NCBI GenBank assembly: GCA_963777725.1
Contig: CAVZRR010000019.1
Span: 1-64,000, forward strand
DNA: 64,000 bases
DNA from: RPQJ01 sp963777725
GTDB taxonomy: Bacteria > Pseudomonadota > Gammaproteobacteria > Steroidobacterales > Steroidobacteraceae
Direction of reading: 5' to 3'
The notes below the pieces were generated by a model. That model searched no databases. It was not told the DNA's origin and saw nothing but the letters and a program-made list of their open reading frames with translations. Position 1 is the stretch's first letter, and every line of letters begins with the position of its first letter. Below are positions 26,781-33,574 of the stretch, in pieces. A program made the position numbers and the translations under genes.

Positions 26781-27175
26781 GAATCGAGAGCTGGTGCTGA
26801 ATGCCGTCCTGATGGCCGTCCGTTGCCGACGACCACGTGGCACGCTGATTCACTCGGATAACGGTACCCAGTATGGGAGCGATGCGTGGAGGCGCTTCTG
26901 CCGGGCGAATCACCTCGAGCCGAGCATGAGCCGCAAAGGCAATTGCTGGGACAACGCGGTGGCGGAATCCTTCTTCAGTAGCCTGAAGAAAGAGCGCATC
27001 AAGAAGCACATCTACAAGACCCGCGAGTTCGCGATCGCGGACATATCCGACTACATCGAGTCCTTCTACAATCCGATACGCCGTCACAGCCACCTTGGCG
27101 GAATCAGTCCCAACCAGTTCGAGGCAGCTCACAAGCCTAGGCGGCGAGGTGTCCACTGAAACCTGGGAACTCCAG
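26780..27175 (+). mobile_element. IS3-family transposase fragment (C-terminal half of orfB)
   Basis: The frame reads NRELVLNAVLMAVRCRRPRG, LIHSDNGTQYGS, then NCWDNAVAESFFSSLKKERI and YIESFYNPIRRHSHLGGISP, ending in a stop at 27157-27159. HSD and the Glu of AESFF are two of the three DDE catalytic acids; the first Asp and everything N-terminal is missing. The bases after the stop match those after the shorter IS3 remnant at 13730, consistent with a shared right end. It truncates the phage capsid gene. Confidence 0.8.
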
Positions 27176-27632
27176 CGGATCGTGAACCTGCCGGAGACCA
27201 TCACGCGGGCGCCTGACGTGGCGCGTAAGGTCATACGCGATGGCGTGGGCCCGATCGTGGTCGAGCCGCGCAAGGATGCGAACGGGAGCAGCTATTTGGT
27301 GGCAAAGACGGGGCTGGAACTCCAGCCTCTTCTCGCGCCAGGAGGCCTGCCTATTGACGTGGTAGCGGGGCTTGCTACCGCGAATAGAAGTCTCGCCGGA
27401 TCAGGACGTTATCGAGGTCGAATTGCGGTAGACCGGTAGCCCTCCCCCCGCCTGATCGGCATCCACGGGGAACGGTACTGAAAGCCAATCTGCGCCCGCC
27501 TGCCCCGTGCCACGGTCGCGCCCTCGGGCAGCGTGGGCAGGTTCATGCCGGCCAGCGTGCCGCGTCGCGCCTGCGCTGCAGGATCGGTAGTTACTCAGAT
27601 GCCGTAGAGGCGCGCGTGGAGTAAGTGTACCC
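27176..27632. other. Remnant region; open frame to 27439 unassigned
   Basis: A plus-strand frame continues past the IS3 end (LPETITRAPDVARKVIRDGV, then GPIVVEPRKDANGSSYLVAK) and stops at 27439. Its residue usage is natural, so it may be the C-terminal part of a phage or recombination gene fused to the IS end, but I cannot name the family. The rest (27440-27632) holds the promoter region of the next gene and no other feature. Confidence 0.35.
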
Positions 27633-27659
27633 GTGTGGTTTGTTCAAGGAGGACACATC

Positions 27660-29105
27660 ATGACGCGCCTCCGATTTCTGTGCGCAGCCGTCCTTGCCTC
27701 CCTCTGCATCGCCCCTCCCCAAGCCCTCGCCGCAGGGGAATTCGAACCGGACGTGTACGACCTGCCCCGCACCGATGACGGGTGGATCAACGGCAACGCC
27801 GCGACATCGAACTACGGCACGTCGGCGGAATTGTCCGTAACGAACTATGGGCCGAAGCAGGGCCTGATCCGCTACGACACCTCGTCGATCGCTGGCCTCT
27901 CGGTGCTGAACGCCACTCTTTCCTTCACTGTGCGCTCGATCGATACCAGCAGGCCGCACGAGCTGAATCTGCTCGCGGTCACTTCGCCCTGGAAGGAAGG
28001 AACTGTCACGTGGGCGACCCGTCCGACGAGCGAGGCGCAAACAGCGGTGCCATCACCTGTGGTCCTGTCCGGCAGCAAGAGCTATTCAGTCAACGTCACT
28101 TCGCTCGTTAAACGCTGGGCCAGCGGGCAGCTTGCGAACAATGGAATCCTCCTCACCACGCTGACCGCGGCCAAGGCACAGATCGTCACGGAGCAGTACC
28201 TGTACGTCGAGGTCGGGTCCGATCTGCGCGGGGCCAAGGTGCTCGACCTGTCGAATCCGAACGGCTGCGTGATCAGTGAGCCCGGGCTGTACGTGCTGGA
28301 CCGGAATTGGAGCACCTATGACGTGCGCTACAACCAGATCAAATGTGCGGCCAGTCCTGAACCGTACAACTGGATCGTCCTACGAATTTCCGCGAACAAC
28401 GCCACCCTCGATTTTCGAGGCTTCGAAATCAACGGACCGACCAGTCTGATGGGCACCATGGTTCACATCACCGGGAACCACGTGACGCTTCGAAACGGTG
28501 CGGTTCTCGGAGGTGATTCAGAGGAGGAAGGATCTGCGGTGCTTGCGGGTGCCGTCGACGGCACCACCCTCGAGAACATGCTGGTGGCCTATGGCGGTGC
28601 GTATCTGCAGGCGGGAGTTCGATCGCGCATCCTGGCGACGCGGATCAACCTTGGAGTACTGGCGGTCAATGACACCAGTGTCGTCGCAAATTCAGACATC
28701 TTAGGTTCGATTAGCGTGTCCGGTGATGGATCCGAAGTACGCAACAACCGCTTCTACGGCGATGCGGGCTCTGCGGACGCCTGCATTTCCGTGACAGGTT
28801 CGCGTAACAAGGTCCTCGGCAATTCCATTCCATGCATTGCTGACGGGATCTCCATCCTGGGCAACGGAAATCGGATCGCATCAAACATCTTGGACGGTTG
28901 GCAAGGCTACGCCGGAGGAGTCGGGATTCTGGTTCAGGGGACCGGCAACCAGGTCGACTCCAACGCCGTGATGCCAGGCTCCTTCGGCACGTGCATTCAG
29001 TTCAACACCGTCGGCAACTTCTTCGGCGGGAATCGGTGTTCTGCAATCGTCCCGTACGCTGGAACGGCGGGCCAGACCGACTGGGGCAGCAACATCACGT
29101 ACTAG
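27660..29105 (+). CDS. Secreted DNRLRE-domain / parallel beta-helix protein (copy A)
   Basis: A 481-residue exported protein; ATG 27660 follows AAGGAGGA and gives a signal peptide (LRFLCAAVLASLCIAPP). The first domain (about residues 28-175) has the DNRLRE/CBM96 pattern: DDGWINGNAATSNYGTSAEL, then GLIRYDTSSIAG and a VTSLVKRWASGQLANNGILL strand set. This module is a carbohydrate-binding jelly roll in known proteins. The remainder (about 190-481) is a ladder of short strands with Asn-rich turns (ITGNHVTLRNGAVLGG and similar), a right-handed beta-helix as in polysaccharide lyases, but no catalytic set was identified. It ends DWGSNITY, as does its paralogue with DWGGNVTY. Confidence 0.8.
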   Translation: MTRLRFLCAAVLASLCIAPPQALAAGEFEPDVYDLPRTDDGWINGNAATSNYGTSAELSVTNYGPKQGLIRYDTSSIAGLSVLNATLSFTVRSIDTSRPHELNLLAVTSPWKEGTVTWATRPTSEAQTAVPSPVVLSGSKSYSVNVTSLVKRWASGQLANNGILLTTLTAAKAQIVTEQYLYVEVGSDLRGAKVLDLSNPNGCVISEPGLYVLDRNWSTYDVRYNQIKCAASPEPYNWIVLRISANNATLDFRGFEINGPTSLMGTMVHITGNHVTLRNGAVLGGDSEEEGSAVLAGAVDGTTLENMLVAYGGAYLQAGVRSRILATRINLGVLAVNDTSVVANSDILGSISVSGDGSEVRNNRFYGDAGSADACISVTGSRNKVLGNSIPCIADGISILGNGNRIASNILDGWQGYAGGVGILVQGTGNQVDSNAVMPGSFGTCIQFNTVGNFFGGNRCSAIVPYAGTAGQTDWGSNITY

Positions 29106-29129
29106 CTACTCTGGAGCATCGAATCGGAA

Positions 29130-29158
29130 CGCCCAGGCACCCTGCCTGGGCGGGTTTT
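29130..29158 (+). terminator. Intrinsic terminator after copy A
   Basis: Hairpin CGCCCAGGC / GCCTGGGCG with a five-base loop, followed by GGTTTT, 25 bp after the stop. A clear Rho-independent structure. Confidence 0.8.
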
Positions 29159-29267
29159 GGCTCTCTGCGGGTGCGCCCGCCGATGGTCGCCCAGTAGGGT
29201 GGCTCTTAGACAATTCCAACGCTCAATCGGATCGCTGAAGTCCACGGGAGACTCTGGATCCGCGAAA

Positions 29268-29324
29268 AGCAAAACGGCCCCAGAGAGGCCGTTCGCTTCG
29301 ATTCGATGGTAGCGGGGCAGGATT
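29268..29324 (-). repeat. att-like repeat R3: terminator hairpin plus tRNA-fMet 3' end
   Basis: Same unit as R1 (AGCAAAACGGCCCC hairpin, GTTCGCTTCGATTCGA spacer, then TGGTAGCGGGGCAGGATT). One G of the G5 run is missing and the hairpin stem has one change (AGAGAGG). It separates the two DNRLRE paralogues. Confidence 0.85.
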
Positions 29325-29330
29325 CTGAAT

Positions 29331-29627
29331 TAGCGAGCGGGTGTTGGACATGACACCGAAGGCTCGGCGGCGCGCATCAACTACTAGTCCAAGCGCGTCC
29401 GTGCGGTCATGGCCGACCGCTTATGCCGCGGACAATGGCGGTAGTCCGGCACCGCTCTTGGTGGTCGCCGCATTCCTAAGCAGGTCGAATTCGCGTCAGC
29501 GGTTGATCCGCCAAAAGGAGGGCGGCCGCTCTGCACAAGATACCTGTCCGACGGCACCCATCACGGATGGCGCACGAACACGCTCGGCCTACCATTAGCG
29601 AAGGTACCTAGCATAGGAAGAAGCGTC
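29331..29627. other. Intergenic stretch before copy B
   Basis: About 300 bp between repeat R3 and the second DNRLRE gene. No further gene is recognised; the promoter of copy B should lie here. Confidence 0.4.
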
Positions 29628-31016
29628 ATGGACGCACGACACATCGCGATGACGGTCGTCGTTGCCCTGAGTGTTCTGTGTATGAGCGTTCGTGCCGCGG
29701 AACTCGAGTTACCGTTGACCGATGACGCCTGGATCAACGGCAATGCAGCGACAACGAACTACGGCGCGGCCACCACCCTCAACGTTCACAACTACGGCCC
29801 GAAATTCAGCCTGGTGCGATTCGACGCGTCGACGATCGCCGGCAAGACGGTGACAAAAGCGAGACTGACGATCTTCGTGGGCAGTGTCGGTGCCCCGGGC
29901 CAACTCACCATCTATCCAGTGGTCTCGTCGTGGAACGAGGGCACGGTGACCTGGACCCTGCAGCCACCCACGGAAGCCAACGCGGTCGCAAGTATCGACC
30001 TGACGACCGCAATGGGGGGTTCGGTGTTCGCGATCGACGTGACGAGTGTGGCGCAGCGATGGGCCAGCGGTGCACTCGCCGATGCCGGCTTCCTGCTGGC
30101 GACTGTGAGTCCGATCAAGGCGGTCCTCCAGTCCAAGGAACGCGTTCCGACGAATCCGGCGACTCTGACAATAACCACCAGCGACGCGGACCCGCCGGAA
30201 CCCAGCAAGGCGATCGTGCTCGATTTCAGCATCCTGGACAACTGCACCATCAATGCACCGGGCTACTACGTGCTCGACCGGACCTGGCAGCTGACACCGT
30301 CCGGCAGCGTGGAACCAAACGCGGGGTGCTCCGGTGCGATACAGATCGCGAGCAGCGGCGTCACCATCGACCTGAGGGGTTTCTCCATCCTGCGCGGCAG
30401 TTTCGGCGGAGACTATGAGCCGGTCCTGCGGATCGGCACGGCTTCGTCGGTCACCCTTCGAAACGGCGTGCTCAAGGGAATCTTTGTCGCGTTAGAAGCC
30501 TCGGTTGCGGGCGGTACCGTCACCCTCGAAAACATCCGCACCGGAGGTGCTGTATTGCTCGCAAACCGCACCGTCACTGCGACCGGCGGTTCCTACAGCG
30601 CCACTTCGGACGCACCCTTGAGAGCAGGTGCAGGCAGTCGTGTCACAGGTGCCGTCTTCGACTGCAGCGAGACACATTGCCTGGGCGTCAGGGGTTCGTC
30701 CCTGGTCAGCGATTGCGTATTCACCGTCAATACCACCGGCCCGCCTGCAATCAGTGTCCTGGGAGACGATACGATCGTCGTGGGAAACGTCTTCAATGAA
30801 TGGATCAGCATCGAGGGTAATCGCAATATCGTCTCGCGGAACTTCTCCGGCGGCGGCTACATCGAGGTCGATGGTACCGGCAACGTCATCGACGGCAATA
30901 TCGGTCCGGGTATCGCGTTCGAGGCACCGGGAAACTTCTATGGCAGCAACCGGGCCCACGGCGCGTTCAGTGGCATCGAAGGCAACGTCGACTGGGGTGG
31001 GAACGTTACTTACTGA
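29628..31016 (+). CDS. Secreted DNRLRE-domain / parallel beta-helix protein (copy B)
   Basis: Paralogue of the gene at 27660-29105, 462 residues, with signal peptide (MTVVVALSVLCMSVRA, cleavage near residue 22). The DNRLRE domain (about 26-170) shares DDAWINGNAATTNYGAATTL, LVRFDASTIAGKTV and VAQRWASGALADAGFLLAT with copy A. The C-terminal beta-helix keeps ATLDFRG/VTIDLRG-type rungs and ends VDWGGNVTY. The two differ widely in the helix part, so the duplication is old or the copies arrived separately. They lie on the same strand but in different repeat-bounded blocks. Possible role: binding or modifying a surface or plant-type glycan; not demonstrable here. Confidence 0.8.
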   Translation: MDARHIAMTVVVALSVLCMSVRAAELELPLTDDAWINGNAATTNYGAATTLNVHNYGPKFSLVRFDASTIAGKTVTKARLTIFVGSVGAPGQLTIYPVVSSWNEGTVTWTLQPPTEANAVASIDLTTAMGGSVFAIDVTSVAQRWASGALADAGFLLATVSPIKAVLQSKERVPTNPATLTITTSDADPPEPSKAIVLDFSILDNCTINAPGYYVLDRTWQLTPSGSVEPNAGCSGAIQIASSGVTIDLRGFSILRGSFGGDYEPVLRIGTASSVTLRNGVLKGIFVALEASVAGGTVTLENIRTGGAVLLANRTVTATGGSYSATSDAPLRAGAGSRVTGAVFDCSETHCLGVRGSSLVSDCVFTVNTTGPPAISVLGDDTIVVGNVFNEWISIEGNRNIVSRNFSGGGYIEVDGTGNVIDGNIGPGIAFEAPGNFYGSNRAHGAFSGIEGNVDWGGNVTY

Positions 31017-31047
31017 ACCTCGAATTCGCTAGCCACAGTTTCCAGAA

Positions 31048-31072
31048 GGAACCCCGCTTCAGCGCGGTTCCT
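31048..31072 (+). terminator. Terminator-like hairpin after copy B
   Basis: Inverted repeat AGGAACC / GGTTCCT extended by a CCGC/GCG pair around TTCA, 31 bp after the stop of copy B. Only GTTG follows, so termination strength is uncertain. Confidence 0.55.
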
Positions 31073-31164
31073 GTTGACATGCACCGTGTGACCGGAATAC
31101 ACCCACAGTCGCGGGCTCGCTGCTGAGTAGTCGGGCGTTCCACGGGTCGCTGTCGGGATCGCAC

Positions 31165-31218
31165 AGCAAAACGGCCCCAGACGGGCCGTTCGCTTCGAAT
31201 GCGTTGGTAGCGGGGGCC
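31165..31218 (-). repeat. att-like repeat R4
   Basis: AGCAAAACGGCCCCAGACGG hairpin, CGCTTCGAATGCGT spacer, then TGGTAGCGGGGGCC. The tRNA match stops after GGGGGC, and the following bases (CGCTTTGGTACTTTC) match those after R6 and in R2 rather than the tRNA, so these copies share element-specific DNA beyond the tRNA end. Confidence 0.85.
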
Positions 31219-31421
31219 CGCTTTGGTACTTTCCGACGCAGCGTCCTGATCCCCTGAGGCAGGCCCGCAGCAACGCCGGCGTGTGACCGGGGCCCGTTGA
31301 CGTCGGAGCAGCGGCCCACATTGGGACTCACAGACGCCATGCAGCTTTCATCACGGAAAAGACCTGTGCTAGCTTTGAGAATCAGAGCTGTAGTAACCGG
31401 TTCAACGGGGGAGGAAAGGCC

Positions 31422-31862
31422 ATGACTACGAGCTATGTGGGCGGCTGCAAACATGTGCACGTCACTGCTTCCGCCGAACCAATCGACAATCACGAATGCC
31501 ACTGCAACGTCTGCAAGACCGTAACCGGCCAGCACACGACGCATGTCGCGTTCTTCAATTACGGCGACGTGAAGGCCGACCACCCGGAAAAGATGAAGCG
31601 GGTGCCCTTCAATGCCAACAACACGAACGGCCCGCTGGAAATCTGCCTGTGCACCGACTGTGGTGCCGTGCTGATGCTCGATGACAAGCAGAAGCGCATC
31701 CGCGTTGCCGTACCGAACGTGATGGGCTACGACGATGCCAGGTTTCCAAAGGCGACCTACCACGCTTTTTGGGACGAGAGCAAAGGCTACCCAAAACCGA
31801 ACGACGGTCGCCCGGTCTACGACGGCCTGCGTCCCGAATTTCAGTGGCCTGCCGGCGCTTGA
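31422..31862 (+). CDS. GFA family protein (glutathione-dependent formaldehyde-activating-like / CENP-V fold)
   Basis: A 146-residue cytoplasmic zinc protein. The family's Cys clusters are present: GGCKHV near residue 7, HECHCNVC near 30-37, and CLCTDCGA near 84-91, which bind two zinc ions in GFA proteins. True Gfa joins glutathione to formaldehyde, but most members have no proven reaction. It is the only gene between repeats R4 and R5 and has GGAGGAAAGG as a strong ribosome-binding site, so it is probably expressed. AGCTTTGAGAATC upstream does not form a clear promoter. Confidence 0.8.
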   Translation: MTTSYVGGCKHVHVTASAEPIDNHECHCNVCKTVTGQHTTHVAFFNYGDVKADHPEKMKRVPFNANNTNGPLEICLCTDCGAVLMLDDKQKRIRVAVPNVMGYDDARFPKATYHAFWDESKGYPKPNDGRPVYDGLRPEFQWPAGA

Positions 31863-32034
31863 GGCGTAGAGACGGATAACTTCGAGGCGCTGTTATTCGC
31901 CCTCGCCAGGGCGATCGTCGGTTGAACCTGGGCGCACCTCCCTTCGTCGGCGCCGACGCGCGATCCGCCGCATTCGCCGCGTCACGGGGTGGCGCTGATC
32001 AGCGCCTCGACCACGCGGGACGCGAATCAGACAA

Positions 32035-32088
32035 AGCAAAACGGCCCCGGAGGGGCCGTTCGCTTCGAATGCGTTGGTAGCGGGGGCC
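32035..32088 (-). repeat. att-like repeat R5
   Basis: AGCAAAACGGCCCCGGAGGG(G)CCGTT hairpin, CGCTTCGAATGCGT spacer identical to R4, then TGGTAGCGGGGGCCGG. It separates the GFA gene from the nucleotidyltransferase pair. Confidence 0.85.
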
Positions 32089-32139
32089 GGCTACCGATCC
32101 AAGCAATAGTGATGACCCATTCTCGCCGCGCGCGAAATG

Positions 32140-32703
32140 TCAATCTGCGTCGCCGACGAGATCCTGAACGACCCTCACCGCATCACGACCGAATCGCTGC
32201 GCCAACCGACGCAGCAATTCCAGGTCGAGCGACCCCCGATCCAGGTCGATAATGGCTCGCGCATCCGCCAGGTCGACCGGGCCGCCGGCAAACGCCTTCA
32301 TGGCGATGAAATCCTCCCGACCGACGATTTCCAGAGTGGCATCCGCAAGCCTGACCTGCCGCGTGCGGTTCAGGAGTTCGGGGTCCATGCCGCGCAGACC
32401 GAGCAGGAGATCCACTCGATTGCCGTGGCGATCTTTGATTTCGAGCAACCCGGGAATCGGGTCGTCTGCGTCACCGGTCCTGACAGCGGCCTCGTAGCCC
32501 GCCTCGATGAGCGCCTGTCGCAGAGCCTGCGCCTCGTGGACCTGCAGTGCCACGACCGCGTCAGCATCGAGGCTGGCGCGCACCACTCCGTGTACCGCCG
32601 CCGCCATGGCACCGATGACGGCGTATCGAACGCCTCTCGCTTCAAGAAGCTCGGCGACGTCGGCCATCAGCAGTGCCGACTGACCCGGCGCGCTAGTTCG
32701 CAT
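32140..32703 (-). CDS. MNT/AbiEii-type nucleotidyltransferase
   Basis: A 187-residue minimal nucleotidyltransferase. The active-site strand-helix VIGAMAAAVHGVVRASLDAD (about residues 30-49) fits the GS-x-x-x-x-x-HG-x-x-R-x-S-x-D-x-D pattern, with GA replacing GS and the two Asp residues near 47-49 as metal ligands. A later LEIKDRHGNRVDLLLGL segment supplies the third acid, and GREDFIAMKAFAGGPVDLAD is typical of the AbiEii/DUF6036 branch. These proteins act as toxins or antitoxin-type nucleotidyltransferases in two-gene systems. Its ATG lies inside the 3' end of a 58-codon upstream gene (11-bp overlap), so the two are translated together. Confidence 0.78.
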   Translation of the reverse strand: MRTSAPGQSALLMADVAELLEARGVRYAVIGAMAAAVHGVVRASLDADAVVALQVHEAQALRQALIEAGYEAAVRTGDADDPIPGLLEIKDRHGNRVDLLLGLRGMDPELLNRTRQVRLADATLEIVGREDFIAMKAFAGGPVDLADARAIIDLDRGSLDLELLRRLAQRFGRDAVRVVQDLVGDAD

Positions 32704-32869
32704 TCCGCGGCACCGTGTCTCGAGGCCGCCGCACGGCCTCGCCGGCGCTCGTCAGCTGCGCCACCAGCTGACAATGCGCCAGGAACGCAGCCAGCCGCTG
32801 TTCGGCGGTCAAGCGCTTGACGTCCTCGTTGAGGCTGCGGCGAGCAGCGTCGGCCAGTTGCGATCGCAT
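32693..32869 (-). CDS. Small helical partner of the nucleotidyltransferase, 58 aa
   Basis: Begins MRSQLADAARRSLNEDVKRL and continues TAEQRLAAFLAHCQLVAQLT, a charged amphipathic helical pair, then a basic tail with stop TAG at 32693. It overlaps the nucleotidyltransferase start by 11 bp. The residue usage and the overlap support a real gene. Its size and position upstream suggest the small component (possible antitoxin or regulator) of a two-gene module; no DNA-binding motif is obvious. Similar small proteins ahead of such nucleotidyltransferases are known to me only by general impression. Confidence 0.6.
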   Translation of the reverse strand: MRSQLADAARRSLNEDVKRLTAEQRLAAFLAHCQLVAQLTSAGEAVRRPRDTVPRNAN

Positions 32870-32944
32870 GCGGTCATGTGAAACCGGCGCGCCGTTAGTG
32901 TCAACCCCGATGGGCTCGACACAAGTGAGGTCTCGGGCTCACAT

Positions 32945-32998
32945 AGCAAAACGGCCCCAGAGGGGCCGTTCGCTTCTTCAGGATTGGTAGCGGGGGCC
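32945..32998 (-). repeat. att-like repeat R6
   Basis: AGCAAAACGGCCCCAGAGGG(G)CCGTT hairpin, CGCTTCTTCAGGAT spacer (different from R1-R5), then TGGTAGCGGGGGCC followed by GACTTCGGTACTTTC. It borders the intact 66-residue phage-type gene at 33012. Confidence 0.85.
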
Positions 32999-33011
32999 GA
33001 CTTCGGTACTT

Positions 33012-33212
33012 TCAGGCGGCGCGTGGAGATCCCGTAGAAGCCGCCTTCGCCGCGCTGAACTGCGCCCCGATCTCGTCCAGAATTAGAGCCTTACCGTCGT
33101 CCGTTAGGTCCGACGCCCTGATGCGCTGGACGGCCAGCCAGTAGAGCCGGGTCAACCCAGCCAGATCGCCGAAGTCGGGGATGTCGTCCCTGCCGGTGAC
33201 GATGACGCCCAC
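33012..33212 (-). CDS. Small phage-type protein adjacent to repeat R6, 66 aa
   Basis: Reads MGVIVTGRDDIPDFGDLAGL, TRLYWLAVQRIRASDLTDDG, then KALILDEIGAQFSAAK and a short tail. Start is GTG. A broken duplicate sits at 23526-23735, also directly beside an att-like sequence. The conserved placement suggests that this gene is the edge gene of an integrating element, its 3' end touching the att core. Function unknown; not an integrase. Confidence 0.6.
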   Translation of the reverse strand: MGVIVTGRDDIPDFGDLAGLTRLYWLAVQRIRASDLTDDGKALILDEIGAQFSAAKAASTGSPRAA

Positions 33213-33423
33213 GGTCGCGATCGTCGCCGTGAATTTGTGGCCAGAACGTGCAAAAGAACCCCGACGCAGGGTCGGGGGCCGAATACTGGCAACCCTTCAA
33301 GGATTCGCCAGTTGCGACTCGACTGGCCAAGACACCCCGGCGCCCTAGCCGTACTCGGGCTGGTTGCAGCAACTTACGCCGAGGCGGGGGTATAAGCGGG
33401 GGAGCTTACGCGTGACTGGCCCG
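33213..33423. other. Short remnant stretch
   Basis: About 210 bp with a hairpin (CCCCGAC / GTCGGGG, about 33257-33275) and no recognised gene. Confidence 0.4.
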
Positions 33424-33558
33424 CTACCGCCTGAACCTGAACCACCTGGAGCCGAGTGGGGCGACGCGCAGGCTCGGTGCAGCCATCGCCGAACTGGCGA
33501 ATGCCAGCAGGAGGAGGAAGCCGATGGCCGCGTACTGCTTGAAGCGCATTGTGTTCAC
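33424..33558 (-). CDS. Small exported peptide downstream of the giant surface protein
   Basis: A 44-codon frame starting at GTG 33558 (GAGGA six bases upstream) or at ATG 33549. It encodes a good signal peptide, MRFKQYAAIGFLLLLAFASS then AMA, and a mature part of 18 residues, APSLRVAPLGSRWFRFRR. The mature start resembles that of the giant protein upstream (APQLSIAPWGYQIT), so it may be a truncated relative of it or a separate basic peptide. It begins 17 bp after the giant gene's stop and is probably on the same transcript. Confidence 0.45.
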   Translation of the reverse strand: MNTMRFKQYAAIGFLLLLAFASSAMAAPSLRVAPLGSRWFRFRR

Positions 33559-33574
33559 GGTGTCCTCGCCTGGC

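Noticed and set aside
21484..32998. CRISPR array or integron attC array
   Set aside because: The repeats are kilobases apart, not 20-40 bp spaced, and match a tRNA end with a terminator instead of attC-type paired boxes; no cas or intI gene is visible.
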